Of a stretch of DNA of 23,408 bases, positions 15,768 through 23,092 are shown in pieces. The stretch is from JBBQKP01 sp038326995 (GTDB lineage: Bacteria > Planctomycetota > Phycisphaerae > Tepidisphaerales > Tepidisphaeraceae). Below the pieces are notes generated by a model. The model was not told where the DNA came from. It ran no database searches and saw only the letters and a program-made list of their open reading frames with translations. A program made the position numbers and the translations under genes. The first letter of the stretch is position 1. Each line of letters starts with the position of its first letter. The DNA is taken from the NCBI GenBank assembly GCA_038326995.1, contig JBBQKP010000030.1, forward strand, positions 1-23,408, written 5' to 3'.

Positions 15768-15797
15768 GATGGCGGTGCATCGGTTACGCTCTCTCGC

Positions 15798-16718
15798 ATG
15801 AATTCAACCCGTCTGACGCTTCAGCAACTTCGCCAACCAGACCAAAAGAAGCACGTCGCCACACCGATGCTGACGTGTTACGACTACACGACGGCGCGGC
15901 TATTGTCGGCCGCGGGCGTTCGTGCGTTTCTGGTCGGTGATTCTGCGGCAAATGTGATTCTTGGATACGACAGCACACTGCCGATTTCGCTCGAATTTCT
16001 TATCGAGCTGACGGCCGCGGTCAGGCGCGGAGCCCCCGACGCGCTGGTGATCGGCGATTTGCCGTTCGGCAGTTATTCCACCCGGCAACAGGCGCTGAAA
16101 TCTGCCGCCAGCATGGTGAAACGTTCGGGGTGCGATGCGATAAAACTTGAGACGGGTCGTGGGCACATCGGTCACGTGCAGTCGCTTGCGGATAACGGCG
16201 TGGCCGTGGTGGCTCATCTGGGGCTCAGGCCGCAAAGCGTTAAACTGCTGGGAGGATACAAGTCACAAGGCAAAACCGCCGACGAAGTGATGAGGATTGT
16301 GGATCTCGCTCACGATTTAGTAGTCGCGGGCGCAGCGGCGGTGCTGCTCGAGGCCGTGCCCGGTGAAGTCGCGGAATTGCTTGCTCAACTGGTGGAAGTA
16401 CCGATAATCGGCTGCGGCGCGGGCCCGTCGTGTCACTCGCACGTGGTGGTTCTGAACGACATTCTGGGGCTGAGCGCTGTTACGCCTCGCTTCGCGCCTA
16501 AACTTGCAGATATGGCCTCGCCGTTGCAACTCGCCGCCCGGAAGTACGTTAAGGACATACAGGCCCGTCATTATCCCTCGGCCGAGCAGTCGTACTTACT
16601 TGCGGCTGACCAGCGTGCGGAGCTTGAAACAGAAATCGAACAATGGGGACTCAACCTTAAGAGTCTTAGTGTGGACAAATCTCGTCCGACAAAGACCAAA
16701 CAAGAACGAGCAAAATGA
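15798..16718 (+). CDS. panB: 3-methyl-2-oxobutanoate hydroxymethyltransferase
   Basis: First committed step of pantothenate (coenzyme A) synthesis: adds a hydroxymethyl group from methylene-tetrahydrofolate to alpha-ketoisovalerate. The protein is 306 aa, slightly longer than the usual 260-280 because of a polar C-terminal tail. Metal and substrate residues fit the family: Asp48 (LVGDS), Asp87 (GDLPFGSY), Lys116 and Glu118 (IKLETG) and Glu185 (LLEAVPGE). GYDSTLPIS and LGGYKSQGKT are typical. The family GAGP-CDGQ-VLVLHD segment reads GAGPSCHSHVVVLND here, so the DGQ triplet and a His are changed. ATG 15798 is chosen because the upstream open frame overlaps atpD. The stop overlaps the HtrA start (ATGA). 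PanC, PanD and PanE are not in the window. Confidence 0.94.
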   Translation: MNSTRLTLQQLRQPDQKKHVATPMLTCYDYTTARLLSAAGVRAFLVGDSAANVILGYDSTLPISLEFLIELTAAVRRGAPDALVIGDLPFGSYSTRQQALKSAASMVKRSGCDAIKLETGRGHIGHVQSLADNGVAVVAHLGLRPQSVKLLGGYKSQGKTADEVMRIVDLAHDLVVAGAAAVLLEAVPGEVAELLAQLVEVPIIGCGAGPSCHSHVVVLNDILGLSAVTPRFAPKLADMASPLQLAARKYVKDIQARHYPSAEQSYLLAADQRAELETEIEQWGLNLKSLSVDKSRPTKTKQERAK

Positions 16719-18349
16719 ACACCAATTACAAGAACACCAATTCCACGAACACGAGTCAGTCCGTCTCAGGACAAAAGCCAGTCGGATCGAGCAAGAAATT
16801 TGCACTGAAAAAGACGCTCGCCTTCATCGCCAGCGGGGCGATCGCCCTGTCGGTGTGGCAAGTCTCTTCCAGCTTGATCGGCAACGGGCAATTCGCGCGC
16901 GCAGAGCCTCAAGTCTCGCAGGCACAATCCGACAGCAACGAGCCGTCCGCGGCCATGAAGCACGCCATCAATCTCGCGGCCGCGTTCAAGGACGTGACCA
17001 AACTCGTAGACGCGTCTGTCGTTCAAATTGATGTGTCGCGAAAATCGGTGGCTGGGACTTCGATGCTCGACCAGTTCCGAAGGTCATTCCCCGACCGCGA
17101 CGGCGACGGACAGCCCGATGTGCCGCCGGGTATGAATCTGCCTGAAATTCCAGAACAGAATCAGCAGGGCGAGGGCTCAGGATTTGTCATCGACCACGTC
17201 GAAGGCTTCGCTTGGATTGCGACCAACAATCACGTCGCGGGCGACGCGACCACGATCTCGGTTCGGTTCAGCGACGGCAAAGTCGTCAAGGGCGATGACG
17301 TGCAAGTCGTCGGCACTGACCCGCGAACCGATGTCGCGCTTCTCAAGGTCAAGATCGATAAGGCCTCGACCGTCAAATGGGGCGACAGCAACTCGACAGA
17401 ACGCGGCGACCTTGTGCTCGCCTTCGGAAGTCCATTTGGATACACCGGCTCGGTCAGCCAGGGCATCGTCAGCGCCATCGACCGCGAAGTCGGTATTCTT
17501 CAGGCGAGACAAGGATACGAAAATTTCATCCAGACCGATGCCGCAATCAACCCGGGCAACTCGGGTGGGCCGCTGGTAAACATGCGAGGCGAAGTCATTG
17601 GCATCAACACGGCTATCGCGTCGCGTACGGGCGGTTTCAGTGGTGTTGGTTTTGCGATCCCTTCGAATCAAGCAAAGGCGGTCATCGACAGTCTTCGCGG
17701 CGAAGGACGCGTCGTTCGCGGCTATCTGGGCGTGATGATTCAGGATATTTCCGCGAACCCGGAAATGGTCGCTTCGCTCGGATACAAAGAGCCGGCCGGA
17801 GTCATCGTCTCGCAAATCCCCTCCGACAGTCCGGCGAAGGGCAAGCTCGAGCCGGGCGATATCGTGACCCGGCTTAACACAAAGCCGCTGACGTCGATGC
17901 GAGACCTGCGTAAGCAAATCGCCGACCTCCCGCCCAGGACTGATGTGACGCTTCATATCTGGCGTGACGGTGAATTTAAAGATGTGCAAGTGACGCTGGG
18001 TGAGTTGCCCGAGCAACTCGCCGAGATGGGTCGACCTTTGCAAAGTGCGCCAGAGTCAACTCAGGTTCGCCTGGGCGTTCGCATCAACGTGGCCGATGCG
18101 GAAGCACTGAAAGAAGCGGGATTACCCGAGGGTTCTGAAGGTGTCGCCGTGGCCGAGATCGTGCCGGGATCGATCGCGCAGCAGATTGGGTTGGAAGAAG
18201 GCGACGTCATCACGCAGATCAATGATGCAAGTATCAAGAACCCGCGCGACGTCGCATCGGCCGTAACTTCTGAAGCGCTCAAGACCGGGCTGCGGCTTCG
18301 CGTCGCAAGTAAGGACGGCAAGAAAATGCTGTTTTACAAGAGCGAATAG
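16715..18349 (+). CDS. HtrA/DegP-type serine protease with two PDZ domains
   Basis: Periplasmic quality-control protease, 544 aa. An N-terminal tail of Asn/Thr repeats (2-16) and a basic stretch precede a signal-anchor helix (about 33-52). The trypsin-like domain has the triad His173 (TNNHVAGD), Asp206 (DPRTDVALL) and Ser283 (GNSGGPLV). Two PDZ domains follow (about 325-415 and 440-540). The loop before the His contains DRDGDGQPD (127-135), a calcium-loop-like DxDxDG motif not standard in DegP. The ATG overlaps the panB stop by 4 bp, an odd partner. The gene ends at an intrinsic terminator. Do-like architecture is clear; DegP, DegQ or DegS function cannot be told apart, though two PDZ domains disfavour DegS. 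Confidence 0.95.
   Translation: MNTNYKNTNSTNTSQSVSGQKPVGSSKKFALKKTLAFIASGAIALSVWQVSSSLIGNGQFARAEPQVSQAQSDSNEPSAAMKHAINLAAAFKDVTKLVDASVVQIDVSRKSVAGTSMLDQFRRSFPDRDGDGQPDVPPGMNLPEIPEQNQQGEGSGFVIDHVEGFAWIATNNHVAGDATTISVRFSDGKVVKGDDVQVVGTDPRTDVALLKVKIDKASTVKWGDSNSTERGDLVLAFGSPFGYTGSVSQGIVSAIDREVGILQARQGYENFIQTDAAINPGNSGGPLVNMRGEVIGINTAIASRTGGFSGVGFAIPSNQAKAVIDSLRGEGRVVRGYLGVMIQDISANPEMVASLGYKEPAGVIVSQIPSDSPAKGKLEPGDIVTRLNTKPLTSMRDLRKQIADLPPRTDVTLHIWRDGEFKDVQVTLGELPEQLAEMGRPLQSAPESTQVRLGVRINVADAEALKEAGLPEGSEGVAVAEIVPGSIAQQIGLEEGDVITQINDASIKNPRDVASAVTSEALKTGLRLRVASKDGKKMLFYKSE
16718..16762 (+). repeat. 15-bp in-frame degenerate repeat at HtrA N-terminus
   Basis: Three 15-bp units, each starting AACAC, encode NTNYK, NTNST and NTSQS directly after the initiator Met. 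They form a polar tail on the cytoplasmic side of the signal anchor. Confidence 0.75.
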
Positions 18350-18376
18350 TCAGGTCTCTTTTCAATATTTCAACAC

Positions 18377-18416
18377 TCGGGCGATCTTTTCTTAAGGTCG
18401 CCCGATTTTCGTTTTG
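18377..18416 (+). terminator. Intrinsic terminator after the HtrA gene
   Basis: Stem TCGGGCGATC/GGTCGCCCGA (18377-18386 with 18396-18405, one T-G wobble), a 9-nt loop and then TTTTCGTTTT. It lies 27 bp after the protease stop. Its 3' arm also encodes the last codons of the convergent phosphatase gene, whose stop TAA lies in the loop. Confidence 0.88.
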
Positions 18417-19417
18417 CTATTCTTCTTCGAACCAAACCGAGACATGCGAGGAAAAATTCCGCCGACGATGTTTCGCACCGACATCTCGGGCCAGCTGATG
18501 CCCTTACCCGTCACGGCGTTGACACAGAACCGTTTCAGGCCTCCCATCCGGCCGACAAAGGTCGCCTTCGTCGCGCCACTTGTCGCGCGACAAATCACGA
18601 GTGTCGTGTCATCACTTACCAGGTTGCGCGGGTGCGCCCGTCGCACCAAATCGACGACCTGCTTGCTCCACTGCGACAGCGTCTGACCCTTGCCGATCGC
18701 GGGAAGAAGCTTGCACAGGCGTTCTTCCGTCAACACTTCGCCCGCCGCGTTCTGCGATTCGCTCAGCGCGTCGGTGTAAATCAGAAGCGCATCTCCGACG
18801 CCGAGCTCAAGCGGCACGAGCGAGTAACCCGTTCCATCGACGATGCCCAGCGGCAAGTTGGTGATGTCGCCATTTCCCACCTCATCGCGATCGATCGCGT
18901 CAAGACTGCTGAGCCACTTTCCAGTCGCGGCGCGGAACACGACTGGCGGAGGATGCCCGGCGTTGACGAGGGTCAACTCGCCCGTCGGCGCAAAATACGT
19001 CCCTACGATTGCAGTCGCGAATCGGCCGGGATTGGAGACGGCACTGAAGCGATCATTCATCACACGTGCGAGTTTTTTCGCGTCGATGTGATTGATGTAT
19101 CGCCGCATGATCTGGTGGAGCGTCGTCGCGATGGATGCGACCGCATCGCCATGTCCCGCGACATCGGCGACGAGCAGTCGAGTAATGCGTCCCTCGCCGC
19201 ACGCGCTGATGTAGTGCACATCACCGCCGGCGGCAACGTCGTGATCCTGGGTCGGGCGAAACGGCATGGAGACGATGTGGATTTCAAGTCCGGGCGTGAC
19301 AAACGATGCGTTGATCGCCTGATTACCTCCGCGCACTTCCATGCACGCGAGCGTCTCTACATCCTGCTCAATGACCAGCTCGTCGTCGTGCTTGTTCTTT
19401 TGATGCTGCTGGCTCAC
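18392..19417 (-). CDS. PP2C-type (SpoIIE/RsbU family) serine phosphatase
   Basis: Predicted Mn/Mg-dependent Ser/Thr protein phosphatase, 341 aa, of the kind that acts on anti-anti-sigma (STAS) proteins in partner-switching. Metal-site motifs are complete: AGGDVHY (Asp66), LLVADVAGHG (Asp85), YTDALSES (Asp216) and SDDTTLVI (Asp269/270). VNAGHPPP (151-158) and LPLGI (188-192) also match the family. The N-terminal part (ACMEVRGGN...PGLEIHIVSMPF) is like many planctomycete members rather than a PAS, GAF or receiver sensor. The C-terminal ~65 residues are basic. The start is GTG 19417; an ATG 25 codons later (MEVRGG) is an alternative. A TATAAT box ends 7 nt before the GTG, so the message may be leaderless. 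No STAS or anti-sigma partner is in the window. Confidence 0.9.
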   Translation of the reverse strand: MSQQHQKNKHDDELVIEQDVETLACMEVRGGNQAINASFVTPGLEIHIVSMPFRPTQDHDVAAGGDVHYISACGEGRITRLLVADVAGHGDAVASIATTLHQIMRRYINHIDAKKLARVMNDRFSAVSNPGRFATAIVGTYFAPTGELTLVNAGHPPPVVFRAATGKWLSSLDAIDRDEVGNGDITNLPLGIVDGTGYSLVPLELGVGDALLIYTDALSESQNAAGEVLTEERLCKLLPAIGKGQTLSQWSKQVVDLVRRAHPRNLVSDDTTLVICRATSGATKATFVGRMGGLKRFCVNAVTGKGISWPEMSVRNIVGGIFPRMSRFGSKKNSKTKIGRP

Positions 19418-19424
19418 GCGGCAA

Positions 19425-19430
19425 ATTATA
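19425..19430 (-). promoter_or_regulatory. -10 box of the phosphatase gene
   Basis: A perfect TATAAT on the minus strand in the 56-bp gap between the glycosyltransferase and phosphatase genes. The -35 is weak (TTAGTC at 17 bp). The expected transcription start falls on or next to the GTG start codon. Confidence 0.65.
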
Positions 19431-19473
19431 ACTCAATTTCGATACCCGACTAAAATTCAAACCAAAATTTCGA

Positions 19474-20652
19474 TCATCGGAGTCGAGCACGTGCAAATGT
19501 GTATTCCAGTGCATGCGATAGTCCGCGAACCGGGTCCTTTTCGATGCGATGTCTCGCAAGAAGCGTAACCGTATCGCGGCGGGCTTGCTGAAGAATGTCG
19601 GGCTGCGTGACATGAAGAATCATACGCGAGAGCGCGGCCAGGTCTCCGCGCGGGAACATGAAGTCTGGTGCGATCTCAAATGCTGCCCCCACCGCATCAC
19701 TCGCAACCACTGCGAGCCCGCACGCGGCGGCTTCGTTCACTACCAGACCCCACGGCTCGAAATCGCTGGGCACAACCAGGACGTCCGCAGAGCGATAAAC
19801 CCTCGCCATTTCATCAGGATCTGCTATCGGCCCACGCCAGAGCACACGAGAAGCCAGCTCGCGCGGAACACGTGACTTCAACATCGCGTCATCTTCTCCA
19901 TCGCCGACGATCTGAAGCGACCAGTTTGGCCGATCCGCAGCGATGCGAATAAACGCATCGATCAAGAGGTCAACACGCTTTTGAGCATTGACGAGTCGGC
20001 CGACGAAAATCATTGAGCGGTTGTCTGAATGTGCATCCGGACGAAAAATCGAATAGTCGGGCTCATAGGGTGTGAAGAAAATCTGCTCGGCCGTCGCGCC
20101 GTATTTCAAAAAAAATTGCCGACCCAGTTCGCCGTTACAACAGATCGCGTCTGAGAGGGAAACGATTCGTCGAATCCATTGTCGCTTGGCGACGGCGCGA
20201 ATGCCCGTCGCGGTGTCGCCCCTAATGTTGCCGTCACCAAACGTGAGCGTGGCCCGGCCGACTTTCCTTGCTTGCGAGAGAATACGAAGACGGCCCGGAT
20301 CGTTGTATCCGACACACAAAACGGCTGCCGCCTGATGTTCGTCGAGCCAGTCACTGATCTGTTTGCTGATTTTCCACTGAGCGACTTGATCGCGCAGCAG
20401 ATCTATATTCGTGCGAGATCGCGTCGCTCGATGCGCTGCGAGCTCGATCACCTCGATCGGCAGTCGTGTCGCATCATCGTCGGTGCGTATTTCAGGACGC
20501 CCGTGCGTGAGGAGGAGCACAAATTGATAGCCGGGCAACTCCGCGTGAAGTCGACGGAGATAACTCGCACGATAGGCCGGGAGAGAATTTGCGACGACGG
20601 CAACAAGCGGACGCGCGGCAAGTAGGGCACGTGATCGGTCGGGCATTTCCAT
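19474..20652 (-). CDS. GT4-family glycosyltransferase (GT-B fold)
   Basis: A 392-aa cytoplasmic or membrane-associated glycosyltransferase transferring sugar from a nucleotide donor, typical of polysaccharide or glycolipid assembly. The N-terminal acceptor domain starts with VAVVANSLPAYRASYLRRL. The donor domain has the GT4 marks: FVGRL (216-220), QKRVDLLIDAF (224-234) with the phosphate-binding Arg/Lys, and the EX7E motif (Glu299 to Glu307) in EPWGLVVNEAAACG. Sugar and acceptor cannot be told. The ATG at 20652 shares one base with the upstream gene's stop (TGATG); an ATG at 20646 is also possible. So it is translationally coupled to the receiver-like gene, and the phosphatase downstream has its own promoter. 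No transport or polymerase genes of a polysaccharide cluster are nearby. Confidence 0.92.
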   Translation of the reverse strand: MEMPDRSRALLAARPLVAVVANSLPAYRASYLRRLHAELPGYQFVLLLTHGRPEIRTDDDATRLPIEVIELAAHRATRSRTNIDLLRDQVAQWKISKQISDWLDEHQAAAVLCVGYNDPGRLRILSQARKVGRATLTFGDGNIRGDTATGIRAVAKRQWIRRIVSLSDAICCNGELGRQFFLKYGATAEQIFFTPYEPDYSIFRPDAHSDNRSMIFVGRLVNAQKRVDLLIDAFIRIAADRPNWSLQIVGDGEDDAMLKSRVPRELASRVLWRGPIADPDEMARVYRSADVLVVPSDFEPWGLVVNEAAACGLAVVASDAVGAAFEIAPDFMFPRGDLAALSRMILHVTQPDILQQARRDTVTLLARHRIEKDPVRGLSHALEYTFARARLR

Positions 20653-21422
20653 CAATCCTGGTCTGCGAGCAACGCCTGAATTTCGTCAGAAGTCAGAACA
20701 GGTTCGGGCGCGTTGGCGTGTTCAACCCGGGAGGCGATCAATTCATGGAACATTGGCTCGGGTGTGGACTCGGTTATTGAATCGGGCATTGATTCGGGCA
20801 TTGATTCGACGAGTAACTCCGGCGGGCGATTCGAATCTGGTCTTTGCATCCCAGGCTGAGCGGGCCTGCGGGGAGTGGGAAGTTCGTAGTCGTCTGAAAG
20901 TCGCTGCGGGGCTGGATCGATCGGAACTTCGCGCACGACAGGTGAAATAGGAGGAGCCATCGCAATCCTCGCACTCGTTGCAATGGGTGCGGCTCGAACC
21001 GGGAGCTGAACCTGGGGTCGATCTGCCGCAGGTTCGAGGTCGATGAGCCGATGCAGGCCGTCCTCTGCGATGATGCCGGTCGCGCCGAGCTTCATCGCGT
21101 CGGCGAGTGATGCTTCGCGTCCTTCGATCTGGATGACAAACACGTCGAGCCGAGGCAGGCGATGCCGAAGCGTCTTAATCATCGCAAGTTCTTCACGATA
21201 AATGCCCTGCAGGCTAAGGACGACGGCGCGGAAAACCATCGGCCTGCGAAGCAATTCGAGCGTCGCCGAATACGGGTCCTCGCACATTTCACAATCGAAT
21301 TCCAACCGAACCAAAAGCTCCTTCGCATGCGCTTGCGAAGGCTCGGCCGCGATGACCAGCGCACGTCTGGCGTAACGTCCGGTAAGCGGGCTTCCGGGCG
21401 AGATGGGTCTGCTGGTTGTCAC
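20652..21422 (-). CDS. Degenerate receiver-domain protein with Pro-rich linker and FliM-like tail
   Basis: About 256 aa from GTG 21422. Residues ~19-125 have the outline of a response-regulator receiver domain: RRALVIAAEPSQ for strand 1, FRAVVLSLQGIYREEL around strand 3, and KLGATGIIAEDGL at the end. The acidic pair of strand 1 reads AA, no phospho-acceptor Asp is evident after strand 3, and the conserved Lys is missing, so it should not be phosphorylated in the usual way. A disordered Pro/Glu linker with ESMP repeats follows, and the protein ends LTSDEIQALLADQD, like the LSQxEIDALL peptide at the FliM N-terminus. The open frame reaches 21683, but a promoter at 21448-21475 and a tandem repeat upstream favour the short form. 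TTG 21437 is another possible start. It is coupled to the GT4 gene. Function unknown. Confidence 0.7.
   Translation of the reverse strand: MTTSRPISPGSPLTGRYARRALVIAAEPSQAHAKELLVRLEFDCEMCEDPYSATLELLRRPMVFRAVVLSLQGIYREELAMIKTLRHRLPRLDVFVIQIEGREASLADAMKLGATGIIAEDGLHRLIDLEPAADRPQVQLPVRAAPIATSARIAMAPPISPVVREVPIDPAPQRLSDDYELPTPRRPAQPGMQRPDSNRPPELLVESMPESMPDSITESTPEPMFHELIASRVEHANAPEPVLTSDEIQALLADQD
20770..20805 (-). repeat. 12-bp in-frame repeat (ESMP units) in receiver-like gene
   Basis: Plus-strand units TCGGTTATTGAA, TCGGGCATTGAT and TCGGGCATTGAT lie in tandem (last two identical). On the minus strand the region encodes ESMP, ESMP, DSIT and then ESTP in the Pro-rich linker. Confidence 0.85.
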
Positions 21423-21447
21423 GTGTGCTTCATCCAATCTAAGAAAG

Positions 21448-21475
21448 ACTATAACCCACCGGGCGGGCCGGGCAA
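21448..21475 (-). promoter_or_regulatory. Candidate promoter of the receiver-like/GT4 operon
   Basis: TTGCCC (complement of 21470-21475) and TATAGT (complement of 21448-21453), 16 bp apart, match 4/6 and 5/6 of consensus. Transcription would begin near 21441, 4 nt before TTG 21437 and 19 nt before GTG 21422. This box argues against the longer reading frame starting at 21683. Confidence 0.6.
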
Positions 21476-21483
21476 CGCGAAAT

Positions 21484-21532
21484 CCCAGAACGATGCCCAG
21501 AACGATCCCCAGATGCGATCCCCAGATGCGAC
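21484..21532. repeat. Four 12-13-bp tandem repeats in a divergent intergenic region
   Basis: CCCAGAACGATG, CCCAGAACGATC, CCCAGATGCGATC and CCCAGATGCGAC lie in direct tandem (21484, 21496, 21508, 21521). They sit between the promoter of the receiver-like gene and the MacA-like gene. The rest of this ~275-bp gap (21423-21697) contains a possible -10 (TATAGA, 21608-21613) toward the adaptor gene with no good -35, and nothing else I can support. Confidence 0.88.
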
Positions 21533-21697
21533 ACAGAGCGCCAGAATTTTCGATGTCTGATAGGCCGCTTTGACGTAAAGAGTCATTTCCCGCAAACTTC
21601 TGGCTGCTATAGAAAAGCTTTTGTTCACTCGAAACATGGCACGTCAAAACCCGGGTTTCAAAACACGCCCGATTCAACATCAAGGCATCAATCCATC

Positions 21698-23083
21698 GTG
21701 CGACGACTGCTCATCATCCTTGGCGTTCTTCTTGTTATCGGCCTAGTCACTGGCGGGCTCGTTTATCAATTTGGAACGGGCATTCCGGGCGGGCCTGGCG
21801 GGACGGCGAAGAATGCGGTCAAGGTCAGGGTCGAAGAACCTCGGCTCGGCGAGCTTTTTGAAGTCGTCAGCGCGCCCGGAAAAGTCGTCCCAAAAACAAA
21901 GGTTTCGATCTCCGCACGCGTTGTCGCGCGGATCGTCGAATTGCCCAAGCACGAGGGTGCGCAAGTCAAGGCGGGCGATCTGTTGGTCCAGCTCGATTCG
22001 AGCGAGATCGAAAGCCAGCTGCGCGCGGCCGAGGCGCGAAAGGCCGCGCAGATCGCGCAGATCAAAACGTCAGAAGCGAGACTGACTGCCCGCGAGTCGC
22101 AGCTCGGCTCCGTTCGCGTTCAGCTCACGAGCAAGCTGCGCGACCTCAAGCGCCAGGAGCAACTATTGCAGGGCAATGATGTCGCGCAGGCGGCTGTTGA
22201 TGATGCGCTCACGGCCGTCGATCAGCTCAAGGCGCAGCTCGAAGGCGAAGAGGGTGGAGTCCGTGCGGACCGAGTAAGCCTTGAGGTGCAGGGGTACGAA
22301 CTCGCCGCCGCCGATGCGGAGATCGAGCGCGTTCGCGATGCGCTGAGCTACACCAAGATCACCAGTCCGATCGACGGCATCGTGACTCGCCTTAACGCCG
22401 AGGTCGGCGAACTCGTCATGACCGGCACGATGAACAACGCGGGCACGGTGATTTTAGAGGTGGCAGACCTGGACCGTATGATCGTCGAACTTCGAGTCGA
22501 CGAGGCGGATGTCGCGCGGCTTGCCGTCGGTCAGAAGGCGTTCGTGCGAATGCAGGCTTATCAAGACGAAGTGTTTGACGGCTCGGTGGAGTCAGTCGCA
22601 CTGGCCGACTCACAGGACCTGACGTCGGGCGACCGTGCTCGGTTTTACAAAACTGAGATTCTGATTCAGACGAATGGCAAGCGGATTTTTTCTGGTTTGA
22701 ACGCGGACGTCGATGTGCAGACGCGTCACCACGCGGGCGTTCTGCGAGTGCCCAGCCAGGCGGTTCTTGGGAGGATGGTCGACGACTTGCCGACGGATAT
22801 TCGCGCTAAGCCCGAGGTCGATCTGAATAAGACGATCGCGACGGTTGTGTTTAGAAAGATCAACGGAAAGGCGATCATCACGCCTGTGAAAGTCGGGCCG
22901 AGCGACCTGACGCACACGATCGTCACGTCCGGGCTGAGCGAAGGGGAAACGGTCATCACAGGGCCATACAAAATTCTACTGGCGCTTGCTCAGGATCAGG
23001 ATGTAGAACTTGATTCTGCGATCACGACTTCCAATGCAGCTGCGACCACCACTACGACTGCAGCAAGCAGACCCGCCAACTAA
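21698..23083 (+). CDS. MacA/HlyD-type periplasmic adaptor (membrane fusion protein)
   Basis: A 461-aa adaptor that links an inner-membrane ABC transporter to an outer-membrane channel. It has an N-terminal membrane anchor (4-24). The two half-lipoyl motifs read VSISARVVARIVELPKHEGA (about 69-88, with VKAGDLLVQLDSSEI after it) and YTKITSPIDGIVTRLNAEVG (about 219-238). A charged coiled-coil hairpin lies between (about 105-205), then beta-barrel and membrane-proximal domains with the typical GLSEGETVITGPY. The C-terminus is an Ala/Thr-rich tail. The start is GTG 21698; no in-frame ATG upstream fits. The next gene, 9 bp on, is the start of a MacB-like ATPase, which supports MacA rather than an RND adaptor. 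Cargo could be a peptide, lipid or drug and is not predictable. Confidence 0.92.
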   Translation: MRRLLIILGVLLVIGLVTGGLVYQFGTGIPGGPGGTAKNAVKVRVEEPRLGELFEVVSAPGKVVPKTKVSISARVVARIVELPKHEGAQVKAGDLLVQLDSSEIESQLRAAEARKAAQIAQIKTSEARLTARESQLGSVRVQLTSKLRDLKRQEQLLQGNDVAQAAVDDALTAVDQLKAQLEGEEGGVRADRVSLEVQGYELAAADAEIERVRDALSYTKITSPIDGIVTRLNAEVGELVMTGTMNNAGTVILEVADLDRMIVELRVDEADVARLAVGQKAFVRMQAYQDEVFDGSVESVALADSQDLTSGDRARFYKTEILIQTNGKRIFSGLNADVDVQTRHHAGVLRVPSQAVLGRMVDDLPTDIRAKPEVDLNKTIATVVFRKINGKAIITPVKVGPSDLTHTIVTSGLSEGETVITGPYKILLALAQDQDVELDSAITTSNAAATTTTTAASRPAN

Positions 23084-23092
23084 GCCACGACC

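Noticed and set aside
18632..19453. 273-aa plus-strand frame opposite the phosphatase
   Set aside because: The minus strand has all PP2C/SpoIIE motifs; the plus frame is a shadow.
21484..21532. Tandem units as a CRISPR array
   Set aside because: Units are 12-13 bp with no spacers and no cas genes nearby.
21423..21683. N-terminal extension of the receiver-like protein to 343 aa
   Set aside because: It would read through the tandem repeat and the promoter-like TTGCCC/TATAGT pair, and its composition is unlike the domain.
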